NCBI RefSeq assembly: GCF_014649835.1
Contig: NZ_BMTU01000001.1
Span: 496,001-560,000, forward strand
Direction: 5' to 3'
DNA from: Streptomyces pilosus
GTDB taxonomy: Bacteria > Actinomycetota > Actinomycetes > Streptomycetales > Streptomycetaceae
Length of the DNA: 64,000 nt
The notes under the pieces were generated by a model. It worked only from the letters and a program-made list of their open reading frames with translations. It was not told the DNA's origin and ran no database searches. Shown one piece after another: positions 35,243 through 43,448 of this stretch. Positions within the stretch are counted from its first letter, which is position 1, and the number at the start of each line of letters is the position of its first letter. Both the position numbers and the translations under genes were made by a program.

Positions 35243-36289
35243 ATGACCGAGCAGAAGACGCGCTGGGGAATCCTGGCGACCGGCGGCATGGCCGCGACGT
35301 TCACGGCGGACCTGGTGGACACGCCGGGCGCGGAGGTCGTGGCGGTGGCGTCGCGGTCGGCGGAGTCGGCGAAGACGTTCGCGGAGCGGTTCGGGATACC
35401 GCGGGCGTACGGCGACTGGGAGTCGCTGGCGCGGGACGAGGAGCTCGACGTCGTCTACGTCGCCACTCCGCACTCGGCGCACCGCGCGGCGGCGGGGCTG
35501 ATGCTGGAGCACGGGCGGAACGTGCTGTGCGAGAAGCCGTTCACGCTGAACGCGCGGGAGGCGGAGGAGCTGGTCGCGCTGGCGCGCGGCAACGGGCGCT
35601 TCCTGATGGAGGCCATGTGGATGTACTGCCACCCCATGGTGCGGCGGCTGAAGGCACTGGTCGGCGACGGGGCGATCGGTGAAGTGCGGCATGTGCAGGC
35701 GGACTTCGGCCTGGAGGGGCCCTTCCCGGCCTCGCACCGGCTGCGGGACCCGGCGCTGGGCGGGGGCGCGCTGCTGGACCTGGGGGTGTACCCGGTGTCG
35801 TTCACGCAGCTGCTGCTCGGTGAGCCGTCGGACGTCGCGGCGCGGGCGGTGCTCTCGGAGGAGGGCGTCGACCTCCAGACGGGGGCACTGCTCTCCTGGG
35901 GGAGCGGCGCCCTCGCGTCGGTGCACTGTTCCATCGTGGGCGGTACGGCGACCTCCGCGTCGATCACCGGGTCGAAGGGCCGCATCGACATCCCGTACGG
36001 CTTCTTCTTCCCGGAGCGGTTCACGCTGCACCGGGACGGCCGTGACCCGGAGGAGTTCGCGGCCGACCCGGCCGACGGTCCCCGGGGCAGCCTCAAGCAC
36101 GAGGCGGCCGAGGTGATGCGGGCGCTGCGGGCCGGGGAGACCGAGTCGCCGCTGGTACCGCTGGACGGCACCCTCGCCGTGATGCGGACGCTCGACGCGA
36201 TCCGGGAGCGCGTCGGCGTCCGCTACCCGCAGGAGACCGCGCAGGCGGGCCCCGGGGCCCCGGGGGCCGGGGAGGTCACGCCGGCTTGA
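35243..36289 (+). CDS. Gfo/Idh/MocA-family NAD(P)-dependent oxidoreductase
   Basis: 348 residues. N-terminal Rossmann fold with G-I-L-A-T-G-G-M-A-A and the second motif V-A-S-R-S; the Lys of C-E-K-P (around 93-96) is the catalytic lysine of the family. The C-terminal domain includes G-G-A-L-L-D-L-G-V-Y. The substrate is a sugar, inositol or dihydrodiol; it cannot be told which. The ATG at 35243 has a purine-rich region 10-15 bases upstream. Converges with the PhoD-type gene, overlapping by 14 bp. Confidence 0.92.
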   Translation: MTEQKTRWGILATGGMAATFTADLVDTPGAEVVAVASRSAESAKTFAERFGIPRAYGDWESLARDEELDVVYVATPHSAHRAAAGLMLEHGRNVLCEKPFTLNAREAEELVALARGNGRFLMEAMWMYCHPMVRRLKALVGDGAIGEVRHVQADFGLEGPFPASHRLRDPALGGGALLDLGVYPVSFTQLLLGEPSDVAARAVLSEEGVDLQTGALLSWGSGALASVHCSIVGGTATSASITGSKGRIDIPYGFFFPERFTLHRDGRDPEEFAADPADGPRGSLKHEAAEVMRALRAGETESPLVPLDGTLAVMRTLDAIRERVGVRYPQETAQAGPGAPGAGEVTPA

Positions 36290-37919
36290 GCCCCGGCTCC
36301 CCCGCCTCGGTCACGAAGGAGGCGGCGGTCGTGAGCGGCGCGCCCTGCGTGGTGACGCGGGAGACCGTCTTGAAGTCGGCGCGCGCCAGCTCACGGCCGA
36401 GGGAGACGGTCGTGTAGCCGCGCAGCCCGCTGTAGAACCGCAGGTGCGGGTTGGCGGCCATGTAGGTCTCCCAGTTGGCGGGTTTCGCGGAGCCGTCGCC
36501 GCCGCTGGAGACGGAGGTGGTGACGATCTCCGTACCCACGGTCCTGGAGTCCGGGTCGGAGAAGTCGCGTTTGATGTCGAAGCCGTAGTGCACGTGCACG
36601 TCGCCGGTGAGGACCATGAGGTTCTCGACGCCGGCGGCCTGCGCGCCGGCCAGGACCCGCTCGCGGGAGGCCGGGTAGCCGTCCCAGGAGTCCATGGAGA
36701 CCTTGGACGGCGCGGTCGTCGAGTTGAACCGCTGGGAGAACGTGACCTGTTGGGGCACGACGTTCCACACGGCGTCGGAGCGGCGCCAGCCGCCCACCAG
36801 CCAGCGCTCCTGGGCGTCTCCGGTGAGGGTGCGCGTGGGGTCCTCGGAGTCGGGGCCCGGGTACTGCCAGCCGTCGCCGTAGGCCTGGTCGGAGCGGTAC
36901 TGGCGGGTGTCGAGCACGTCGAACTGGGCCAGCCGGCCCCAGTGCAGGCGGCGGTAGAGCTTCAGGTCGGGGCCGTCGGGGAGCTGGGGCCGCCGGAGCG
37001 GCATGTTCTCCCAGTAGGCGCGGTAGGCGGCGGCCCGGCGCAGCAGGAACTCCTCCGGCGGGACGCTGTTCTCCGGGGTGTCGCCGGAGTAGTTGTTCTC
37101 GGTCTCGTGGTCGTCCCAGGTGACGACGAAGGGGTGCGCGGCGTGCGCGGCCCGCAGGTCGGGGTCCGTCTTGTAGAGGGCGTACCGCAGCCGGTAGTCC
37201 TCCAGCGTCACCGTCTCGCGCCGGAACACCTCGGGTACGGTGCCGGGCGGCTGGGCGCGGGCGCCGGCGACGTCGTTGACGGCGTACTCGTAGAGGTAGT
37301 CGCCGAGGTGCAGGACGACGTCCAGGTCCTCTTCGGCGAGGTGCCGGTAGGCGGTCCAGTACCCCTGGTCGTAGCGCTGGCAGGAGACCACGCCGAAGGT
37401 GAGCCCGGCGGCCCGGGAGCGGGTGGCGGGGGCGGTGCGGGTGCGGCCGGCCGGGCTGACGAAGCGGCCCGCCCGGAAGCGGTAGTGGTAGACCTGACCG
37501 GGGGCGAGGGGACCCGCCTCGACGTGCACGGTGTGGTGGAACTCGGGGTGGGCGGTGGCCTTGCCCCGTCTGACGACACGGCGGAACCGCTCGTCGAGGG
37601 CGATCTCCCAGTCGACCGTGACGCGCCCCGCGGGGAGTCCCCCGTCGGCCTGGTAGGGGTCGGGTGCCAGCCGGGTCCACAGCAGGACGGAGTCGGGGTG
37701 CGGGTCGCCCGAGGCGACGCCGAGCGTGAAGGGGTCGTCGGTGATCCGGGCGGTGTCGAGTTCGGCGGCGGCCGCGGTGCCGGTGCCGGGCACGCCGACC
37801 GCGAAGGCGAGCGCGGCGGCGGCGCCGGTCACGGTCAGGAACCGGCGTCGGCCGATGTGCCGTGCGGCGGCGCGGAGTTCGGGGTGGTGCTGGTTCCGGC
37901 GGAGCTCGGGTGTCGTCAT
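36276..37919 (-). CDS. phoD: Secreted PhoD-type alkaline phosphatase
   Basis: 547 residues. Twin-arginine signal H-I-G-R-R-R-F-L-T-V-T-G (about 21-32) then a hydrophobic core ending A-A-A-A-E. The mature part has a small N-terminal beta domain and a metallophosphatase core with V-V-S-C-Q-R, H-L-G-D-Y-L-Y-E-Y, W-D-D-H-E and T-G-D-V-H-V-H-Y, the PhoD metal motifs that hold Fe3+ and Ca2+. GGGGAGG lies 5-6 bases before the ATG at 37919. It hydrolyses phosphate esters outside the cell under phosphate starvation; a possible PHO box is upstream. Confidence 0.95.
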   Translation of the reverse strand: MTTPELRRNQHHPELRAAARHIGRRRFLTVTGAAAALAFAVGVPGTGTAAAAELDTARITDDPFTLGVASGDPHPDSVLLWTRLAPDPYQADGGLPAGRVTVDWEIALDERFRRVVRRGKATAHPEFHHTVHVEAGPLAPGQVYHYRFRAGRFVSPAGRTRTAPATRSRAAGLTFGVVSCQRYDQGYWTAYRHLAEEDLDVVLHLGDYLYEYAVNDVAGARAQPPGTVPEVFRRETVTLEDYRLRYALYKTDPDLRAAHAAHPFVVTWDDHETENNYSGDTPENSVPPEEFLLRRAAAYRAYWENMPLRRPQLPDGPDLKLYRRLHWGRLAQFDVLDTRQYRSDQAYGDGWQYPGPDSEDPTRTLTGDAQERWLVGGWRRSDAVWNVVPQQVTFSQRFNSTTAPSKVSMDSWDGYPASRERVLAGAQAAGVENLMVLTGDVHVHYGFDIKRDFSDPDSRTVGTEIVTTSVSSGGDGSAKPANWETYMAANPHLRFYSGLRGYTTVSLGRELARADFKTVSRVTTQGAPLTTAASFVTEAGEPGLKPA

Positions 37920-37995
37920 GCGTTCCTCCCCTGGCATGTGGCTGCGAGGGGAATTGGAGTGCGCCGGGACGACCTTGCACGGACGCGTACACAGC

Positions 37996-38017
37996 ATCCG
38001 GATGACGGTCACATGAG
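37996..38017 (-). promoter_or_regulatory. Possible PHO box before the alkaline phosphatase
   Basis: On the minus strand two consecutive 11-bp units, CTCATGTGACC and GTCATCCGGAT, share T-C-A-T at exactly 11-bp spacing. The PhoP direct-repeat consensus in Streptomyces is GTTCACCNNNN, so the match is partial. The site is 77-98 bp upstream of the phosphatase start, where a PHO box is expected. Confidence 0.42.
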
Positions 38018-38184
38018 TTTCGGGGGCACCGGGGCCGGGACCGGCCCGCGGCACGGAGAGCTTCCCCATACGGAATTCCGCGATCCGCCCTATTGCGGCC
38101 GGTAACGGACTTGTGCTCAACTCTCCTACACCAAAGCTTCACACATGGAGTGGGCGTCTTCCGCAGGCCATGTCCAGGGGGGAG

Positions 38185-38266
38185 GCGGCAGCCGTTCCAC
38201 ACCGCCGGAGGGGGTGGACCCCGCGCGGAAGCGCGGGTACGCACCGGCGGGTGGAACGGCTGCCGC
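38185..38266 (-). terminator. Long nested stem-loop downstream of the aldo/keto reductase gene
   Basis: GCGGCAGCCGTTCCAC (38185-38200) pairs perfectly over 16 bp with 38251-38266. The intervening sequence continues to pair (GCC/GGC runs), and at the centre 38220-38226 and 38231-38237 form a 7-bp stem with a GGAA tetraloop. It starts 22 bases after the reductase stop (38288, minus strand) and so is best read as its terminator, though it is unusually large. Confidence 0.6.
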
Positions 38267-38287
38267 GCCAGACGTCCGCCCCGGCGG

Positions 38288-39277
38288 CTACCCCCCGGCG
38301 AGCACGCGCCCCACCTCGGCCATCCGTGCCGCGTCGAGCGGCCCCTTCTCCAGCGCCCCCGCGTTCTCCTCGGCCTGGGCGACCGACCGGAAACCGGGGA
38401 TCGGCACGGTGCGCGGGCTGCGCGCCCAGAGCCAGGCGAGGGCGCCCTGGGCGAGCGTGCGCCCGTCGGCGGTGAGGACCTCCCGCAGCGCCTCGACGCG
38501 CGCGAGCCATTCCGGGTCCGCGCCCGTCCCCGCCCCGAAGCCCCGCAGCCAGACCGGCGGCCTGGCGCGGATGTCCCCCTCCTGGAGCGGCGCCCGGCCC
38601 GCGTGCTTGCCGGTGAGCAGGCCCATGGCGAGCGGACTGCGGTTCACGGAGGCGAGGTCCGCCTCCTCGCACAGCCGGAGCATCGCGGGGGCGTCGTCGA
38701 GCACGTTGAGCGCGTGCTGCACGGCGGTGCAGTGCGGGCCCTCGGCGAACACGGCGGCACGCTCCGGGTCGTCGGTGCTCCAGGCGTACGCCCGGATCAG
38801 CCCTTCCGCGACCAGGTCCTCGCAGGTGTCGCGCAACCGGGCCGCGCGCTCGGGGTCGGCGTCGGCGATGTGCAGTTGGTAGAGGTCGACGCGGTCGGTG
38901 CCGAGCCGGCGCAGTGAGGCGGTCAGGGCGCGGCGGAGGTGTTCCGGCGAGTCGTCGCTGCCGGTGAGGGTGCGGGTGTCCGGATCGAAGACGTTGCCCC
39001 ACTTGGTGGCGACGACGACCTCGTCCCGGCGCCGGCCGAGGGCCCGGCCGAGGACCCGCTCGCTGTGGCCCGTGCCGTAGACGTCGGCGGTGTCGAAGAA
39101 GGTGACGCCCAGGTCGAGTGCGCGCCGCACGGCCCGCACCGACTCCTCGTCGTCGACCTTCCCCCACCCCAGCGGCTGCCCGTCCGGGCCCTGCCACTCC
39201 CCGCCGATGGCCCAGCAGCCGAACCCGACGGCACTGACCTCGATACCGCTGCGCCCCAGTGTGCGTGTGGTCTCCAT
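38288..39277 (-). CDS. Aldo/keto reductase
   Basis: 329 residues. TIM-barrel AKR tetrad: Asp and Tyr in F-F-D-T-A-D-V-Y-G, Lys in V-A-T-K-W-G-N, His in Y-Q-L-H. The C-terminal [11 protein letters not shown] segment binds the NADP phosphate. Natural substrate unknown. The ATG at 39277 gives the usual start [11 protein letters not shown]. An upstream ATG at 39316 would add 13 untypical residues. Confidence 0.93.
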   Translation of the reverse strand: METTRTLGRSGIEVSAVGFGCWAIGGEWQGPDGQPLGWGKVDDEESVRAVRRALDLGVTFFDTADVYGTGHSERVLGRALGRRRDEVVVATKWGNVFDPDTRTLTGSDDSPEHLRRALTASLRRLGTDRVDLYQLHIADADPERAARLRDTCEDLVAEGLIRAYAWSTDDPERAAVFAEGPHCTAVQHALNVLDDAPAMLRLCEEADLASVNRSPLAMGLLTGKHAGRAPLQEGDIRARPPVWLRGFGAGTGADPEWLARVEALREVLTADGRTLAQGALAWLWARSPRTVPIPGFRSVAQAEENAGALEKGPLDAARMAEVGRVLAGG

Positions 39278-39340
39278 GGCCCCGGACGTTATGAGTTCGA
39301 GCGCACGCGAACACAAGCCCTGTTCGGTGAGTTCGCCGCC

Positions 39341-39799
39341 CTAGCCTTCGACGTCGAGGGCCGTCCCGTACAGCCGGTCCACCTTGAGACGGACGACCAG
39401 CCGGCGTTCGGCGACCAGCTCCTCGAGGAACGCCTGCTCGTCCTCCGGCCGGGCGGCCTCCGGGACCATGCCGAGCAGCTCCCGCCCGACCTCGTCACCG
39501 GGCACCGTCGTGACGTCGGTCAGCTCCGCCTCTCCCTCGGCGACGGCGAACGACCACACGTCACCGCCCTGCACGTGCAGCGCGGCCCGCGGGTCGCGGC
39601 GCAGGTGGGTCACCTTGATCCGGTCGGCCGTGGTCGAGAACCGCACGATGCGGGCCTCGGGGTCCCAGCTGTACACCATGGTCGTCATGTGGGGATGGCC
39701 ACTGCGCTTGACGGTGGCGAGCGTGCCGAACTGCTGCGTGCCGAGAAGGTCGGACAGGGCGTCGTCGGACAGGAGGCGCGGGCCGGGTCGTTGACTCAT
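39341..39799 (-). CDS. PPOX-class F420-dependent oxidoreductase (split beta-barrel)
   Basis: 152 residues. The FDOR-B/pyridoxamine-oxidase-like fold has G-T-L-A-T-V near 25-30, the P-H-M-T-T-M-V-Y strand, [20 protein letters not shown] and A-L-H-V. In mycobacteria and streptomycetes close relatives use deazaflavin F420H2, and this fits the NpdG reductase at 14.9 kb. The substrate is unknown. It is divergent in reading from nothing obvious: its stop is 63 bp upstream of the aldo/keto reductase start, so the two could be co-transcribed. Confidence 0.88.
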   Translation of the reverse strand: MSQRPGPRLLSDDALSDLLGTQQFGTLATVKRSGHPHMTTMVYSWDPEARIVRFSTTADRIKVTHLRRDPRAALHVQGGDVWSFAVAEGEAELTDVTTVPGDEVGRELLGMVPEAARPEDEQAFLEELVAERRLVVRLKVDRLYGTALDVEG

Positions 39800-39851
39800 G
39801 CTCTGCTCAACGCCCTTGCTTCATAAGGGATTCCACCTTCGAGCCACGCGA

Positions 39852-40835
39852 TCATCGCGTCCGGGTGGCGCGGGGCGGGGTGCCCGCGCCGGGCCGTACG
39901 GAGCGGCGACGCCGCACCAGGTCCCGGGCAGCCTCCGGCCAGGCCGGGTGGGTGAAGCCGAAGCCGGCGTCGAGCAGCCGCCCGGGGACCACCCGCCGGC
40001 TCTTGAACAGCAGCTCGGTGTCCGTACGCAGCGCGAGTGCACCCGCCTCGGCCATCCACCGCGTCGCGGGCAGCCCCACCGGCATGCGCCACGCCCGGCG
40101 CAGGCCGCGCATGAACGCACGCTGCGGCAGCGGCCCGGGAGCCGCGAGGTTCACCGGCCCGGCGAGGTCCTCGCGGTCGACCAGGAACTCGACGGCGCGG
40201 ACGAAGTCGCGGTCGTGGATCCACGACACGTACTGCCCGCCGCCCGCGACGGGCCCGCCCAGACCGAGCCGGGCCAGCCACGACAGGACGTCGAAGACGC
40301 CACCCCGGTCGGGGCTCATCACCATGGCGGAGCGCAGGGCCACCTTGCGGGTGTGCGGGGTGTCGGCCTCTTCCTGCTCCCGTTCCCAGCACCTGGCGAT
40401 CTCGACGCTGTAGGACCAGTAGTCCGGCACGTCCGGCTCCGTCCCGCCGATCACGCCGGTCGCCTCGTCGTGGGGCGCGTCGAAGCGGTGGGCGTAGACG
40501 GTGGCGGTGCTCATCTGGAGCCAGACCCGCGGCGGGCGCACCGCGGCACCGATCGCGTCACCGACGACGCGGGTGGACAGCACCCGCGAGTCCATCATGG
40601 CGCGGAGGTTGGCGGGCGTGTACCGGCAACTCACGCTGCGTCCCGCCAGGTTGATGACGACGTCGCTGCCGTCGATCTCGCCGGCCCACTCCCCCGCGGT
40701 CGCTCCGTCCCAGTACACCTCACCCGGCCCGGCCGGCCGCCTGGTCAGCACCACGACCTCGTGCCCGGCGCCGCTCAGCGCGCGGTTGAGGACGCTTCCC
40801 ACCTGCCCGGTGCCGCCGGGAATCACGATCTTCAT
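39852..40835 (-). CDS. TIGR01777-family NAD(P)-binding epimerase-like protein
   Basis: 327 residues. N-terminal G-G-T-G-Q-V-G-S Rossmann motif with a Y-x-x-x-x-E-type region near 140 and a C-terminal DUF1731-like extension. The family is related to SulA/YfcH-like extended SDRs. Its role is unknown. It sits 53 bp upstream of the PPOX gene on the same strand and may be in one operon with it. ATG at 40835. Confidence 0.9.
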   Translation of the reverse strand: MKIVIPGGTGQVGSVLNRALSGAGHEVVVLTRRPAGPGEVYWDGATAGEWAGEIDGSDVVINLAGRSVSCRYTPANLRAMMDSRVLSTRVVGDAIGAAVRPPRVWLQMSTATVYAHRFDAPHDEATGVIGGTEPDVPDYWSYSVEIARCWEREQEEADTPHTRKVALRSAMVMSPDRGGVFDVLSWLARLGLGGPVAGGGQYVSWIHDRDFVRAVEFLVDREDLAGPVNLAAPGPLPQRAFMRGLRRAWRMPVGLPATRWMAEAGALALRTDTELLFKSRRVVPGRLLDAGFGFTHPAWPEAARDLVRRRRSVRPGAGTPPRATRTR

Positions 40836-40973
40836 CAGCCCCGCCCTTCGTCGGGCCTCACCCTACACAGCTTTTGAACGTGTTCAAATGCGCGCTCCGA
40901 CGTGCCACCATGGCGGTACAGGGGTCCGTCACCCGCACACCGACGAGCCGACCACCTCGAGCGAGGAGCCAAC

Positions 40974-41249
40974 ATGGCCACCGCGTCCACCGCGTCCGCC
41001 GTATCCGCGGACAGCCCCGCGACCCTCTACGGGCCGGTCTCCCTCGTCTTCGGCACGGCAGGGCTGCTCGCCGCCGTGTTCGCCGGGCTGCTCGGCATCG
41101 GGATCCCGCTGCTCCTCGGCAGCCTGGCCGTCACGTTCGCACTGCTCGGGCTCGGCCGGGGGCTCCACCGGGTCTGCTGCGGCGTCGGATTGACCACGGG
41201 ATGCCTGGGCCTGCTCTACCCGATCCTGCTGGCCGCGGCCTGGGCATGA
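40974..41249 (+). CDS. Small multi-pass membrane protein (91 aa)
   Basis: About three hydrophobic segments (16-35, 41-59, 68-88) with a Ser/Ala-rich N-terminus and Cys-Cys in R-V-C-C-G-V-G-L-T-T-G-C. GAGGAG lies 7 bases before the ATG at 40974. Not a family I recognise. Its stop is just before a bidirectional terminator shared with the Y-RNA-like gene. Confidence 0.75.
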   Translation: MATASTASAVSADSPATLYGPVSLVFGTAGLLAAVFAGLLGIGIPLLLGSLAVTFALLGLGRGLHRVCCGVGLTTGCLGLLYPILLAAAWA

Positions 41250-41258
41250 CGTGGCGGA

Positions 41259-41286
41259 GCCCGGGAGTCGTATCCAGCTCCCGGGC
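41259..41286. terminator. Hairpin between the membrane protein and the Y-RNA-like gene
   Basis: GCCCGGGAG (41259-41267) pairs perfectly with CTCCCGGGC (41278-41286) around a 10-base loop. The plus-strand gene ends 9 bases upstream, and the minus-strand RNA ends about 43 bases away on the other side. Confidence 0.65.
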
Positions 41287-41328
41287 CCCTGGGGTTGCCA
41301 CCCACGTGCGCACGCCGGCGGCGTTTAA

Positions 41329-41436
41329 GAGGACGGATCAGTCATCATGCCGTCGTGTTCTTCCTTTGAACTACCGCGCCGTGCAAGAGGCGCAGGCGAG
41401 AGTCGAACTCGCATCCGACGGCGTTCGTCCGTCCCC
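41329..41436 (-). ncRNA. Y RNA candidate (YrlA-like) with a permuted tRNA-mimicking module
   Basis: Read on the minus strand, the pairing is: outer stem 41436-41428 with 41337-41329 (9 bp, one G-U); internal loop; inner stem GCCGTCG 41422-41416 with 41355-41349 (7 bp); T-arm with 5-bp stem GCGAG/CTCGC (41412-41408, 41400-41396) and 7-base loop TTCGACT; acceptor-like stem CTGCGCC 41395-41389 with GGCGCGG 41380-41374 (one G-U) capped by an 8-base loop; T-A at the U8/A9 positions; D-arm GTTC/GAAC (41371-41368, 41360-41357) with loop AAAGGAA carrying the G-G pair. The 3' tRNA half precedes the 5' half, and the ends form the long stem. This is the layout of YrlA-type Y RNAs that Ro60 binds. The transcript ends are inferred. 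No Ro60 gene is in this window. Confidence 0.8.
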
Positions 41437-41596
41437 GGTCGAACCGGCGATCGGCGGCGATGCTGAGACTGGAGCGAGAGTCTGAGATTGACCGCGGCCG
41501 CCGTCTCGGCGAACCGCGCATTCAGGCTGAACTTCAGTGTCAGCTTGCGCTCCTGGCGCGCACCGGTCCTCAATCCGGCCCGCGCCCCGTAGCGCA

Positions 41597-41618
41597 CCCC
41601 CGCGCTCGCACGCGGGGG
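41597..41618 (-). terminator. Hairpin after the 243-aa conserved gene
   Basis: CCCCCGCG (41597-41604) and CGCGGGGG (41611-41618) form an 8-bp stem, 28 bases after the gene's stop (minus strand). It separates that gene from the Y-RNA-like gene but might be read through. Confidence 0.65.
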
Positions 41619-41645
41619 CGATCATGATGGTGACGTGCCGCCACG

Positions 41646-42377
41646 TCAGCCGAACAGGTACCCGAACACCGCGTCGCCGACCCGCCGGTCGGTGACCTCG
41701 GCCCCGTTGGCCTCCTCACGGGCGAACTTCACCGCCTGCTGGAGCTTCTCGACCCGCTCGGCGAGCTCGTTGACCCGCCGCGCGGGGAGCGCCCCGGAGA
41801 ACTTCACGGTCGTCCAGTACCCGATGGGCACGTCCTCGTAGTACACCTCGACCTGCGCCGGGTGCTTCTCGGTCGCCTCCGCCTTGACGTGGTTGCGCGG
41901 CACCTTCTTCGTGCGGATGGTGCGCACCGGGTCCGTCTTCCACCAGTCCGTGGACGGGTCGTGGGACCAGGACTCGGCGGCGTCGAGGGTGGGGAGCTTC
42001 TTGACGAAGGTGTGCAGGTCGGTGAGCTGCTTCTCCAGGAAGAGCAGGTAGCTGACCGGCACGTCGGCGACGATCGTCCGCCCGTCGACGGTGACGTCCG
42101 CGCGGGCCGCGCAGTTCGCCCAGTCCTTGGTCGCGGTCACGTCGAACAGCCGGGTCAGCGAGGCGGCCATCTCCCGCAGCACGTCCTCGCCCTGCACCTG
42201 CACCCGCGTGGACTCGGGCGGCAGCTGCTCGCCCTCCTCGTCCTTCGGCTGGTACGTGCGCGAGATCCCGGCCAGCAGCGCCGGCTTCTGCACCTTGGCG
42301 TGCGCGGCGTTGATGTCCTGGAGCGACTTGCTCTTGACACCCTTCTCGACCGCGATGATCTGGTTCAGCTTCGCCAT
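41646..42377 (-). CDS. Conserved actinobacterial and actinophage protein of unknown function (243 aa)
   Basis: Starts M-A-K-L-N-Q-I-I-A-V-E-K-G-V-K-S, includes D-V-P-V-S-Y-L-L-F-L-E-K-Q-L-T-D-L and ends G-D-A-V-F-G-Y-L-F-G. I recall the same start and end in mycobacterial and actinophage proteins, possibly the family called DUF7873, but I am not sure of the number. No membrane segment, no catalytic motif; two long helical stretches (about 115-135 and 195-225) flank a basic middle (R-T-K-K-V-P-R-N-H-V-K). A basic, soluble, conserved protein next to a structured RNA could be an RNA-binding partner, but that is inference. RBS GAGGGGGGAA precedes the ATG. Confidence 0.85.
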   Translation of the reverse strand: MAKLNQIIAVEKGVKSKSLQDINAAHAKVQKPALLAGISRTYQPKDEEGEQLPPESTRVQVQGEDVLREMAASLTRLFDVTATKDWANCAARADVTVDGRTIVADVPVSYLLFLEKQLTDLHTFVKKLPTLDAAESWSHDPSTDWWKTDPVRTIRTKKVPRNHVKAEATEKHPAQVEVYYEDVPIGYWTTVKFSGALPARRVNELAERVEKLQQAVKFAREEANGAEVTDRRVGDAVFGYLFG

Positions 42378-42518
42378 GTCGCGTTCCCCCCTCTTCGAAC
42401 AGCAGGAACACTCCCACAGGGATCACGATCACCGCACTCGGTTTTCCGCACGGCACCGGGGACACCGCCGCCGTCCCGGCCGCTTCACCGTCCCCGGCCG
42501 GCGGGCCGGATCGTGCTG

Positions 42519-43427
42519 TCAGGAATCGGTCGCGGCGGGGGCGGCCGGCTGCTGCTGGGCGGGGATGAGGCCCGTCGCGGCGGGGGCCGGCGCGGCGACC
42601 CGGAAGAGCTCCGCGGCCGATCGCCCCCGGCGGCGGTCCGACACCACGACCCCGCCCGTCCACTTGCCCGTCGCGGTCCGGTACCGGTGCTGCAGCTCGC
42701 CCACGCGGGAGCAGTGCCGTTCCCTTATGGCCGCGTAGGCGGGATGGCAGTGGGTGTTCCAGGTCAGGTCCTCGGCGTAGGTGGCGCAGGCCGCCGGGAA
42801 GAGCACGGCGGAGACGAGCAGGTCGGCGACCTGCAGCCCGATGTGCGAGTCGCTGTGCCCGAAGACGGGGGATTCCACGACGTGCGGCATCAGGTCGCCG
42901 CCCGCCCGGAACTTCCGGGTGGTGACGCAGTGGACGTTGTCGACGTTCTTGCTCTTCGTGCGGCTGTCGAGGATCACCACGCCGCGATCCTCGCGCTCCG
43001 CGAGGAAGTGCTCGAAGTGGGCACAGAGGGAGGCGACCGAGGAGCCGTACATCGCGTCCTCCACGTTGACGACGCCGTCCTGCTTGACGCAGATCTTCGC
43101 CAGCACCCGGCAGCCGTGGCGTTCCAGCATGGTCAGCAGCTTGTCGATCAGACCATGTGCCAGGCGGACCTGGTTGCGGTTGCCGTTGCGGAGGTGGCCC
43201 CGGATGTCCGAGCCCTTGATCTCGGTACGGATGACCTCGCTCAGCTTGACGGCGTTCCGCAACGTGGGGCGGAACTGCTTCTTCAGGGCGATGAAGTCCC
43301 AGGTGAGGGCGCGCAGTGCGGACTCTTCGACGACGATGCCGCCGATCACCATGACCGGCGGCGCTTCCGGTGTGGAGGGGTGGACCGTCTGGCCGTCTCC
43401 GGACTCGTCGACGTAGCACAGGTACAA
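42519..43427 (-). CDS. DUF3800 protein, predicted RNase H-like fold
   Basis: About 302 residues from the TTG at 43427, which follows GGAGG by 5 bases and gives the usual DUF3800 start M-Y-L-C-Y-V-D-E-S-G-D. A TTG at 43448 is also open but lies in the hairpin. The acidic D-E-S-G-D at the N-terminus, the V-I-L-D-S-R-T strand and the late L-Q-V-A-D-L-L are the conserved acidic positions of the family, which is thought to be nuclease-like. The C-terminal ~40 residues are Ala/Pro-rich and disordered. Often found in phages and islands. Two hairpins precede it. Confidence 0.85.
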   Translation of the reverse strand: MYLCYVDESGDGQTVHPSTPEAPPVMVIGGIVVEESALRALTWDFIALKKQFRPTLRNAVKLSEVIRTEIKGSDIRGHLRNGNRNQVRLAHGLIDKLLTMLERHGCRVLAKICVKQDGVVNVEDAMYGSSVASLCAHFEHFLAEREDRGVVILDSRTKSKNVDNVHCVTTRKFRAGGDLMPHVVESPVFGHSDSHIGLQVADLLVSAVLFPAACATYAEDLTWNTHCHPAYAAIRERHCSRVGELQHRYRTATGKWTGGVVVSDRRRGRSAAELFRVAAPAPAATGLIPAQQQPAAPAATDS

Positions 43428-43448
43428 GCGCCCCTCCGGCGGAAACAA

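Noticed and set aside
41340..41434. An ordinary tRNA gene, suggested by a perfect T-arm and an anticodon-like GACGG/CCGTC arm
   Set aside because: The acceptor strand needed at the 5' side is instead located after the T-arm, position 33 would be C and no normal D-arm precedes it. The permuted reading explains all arms.
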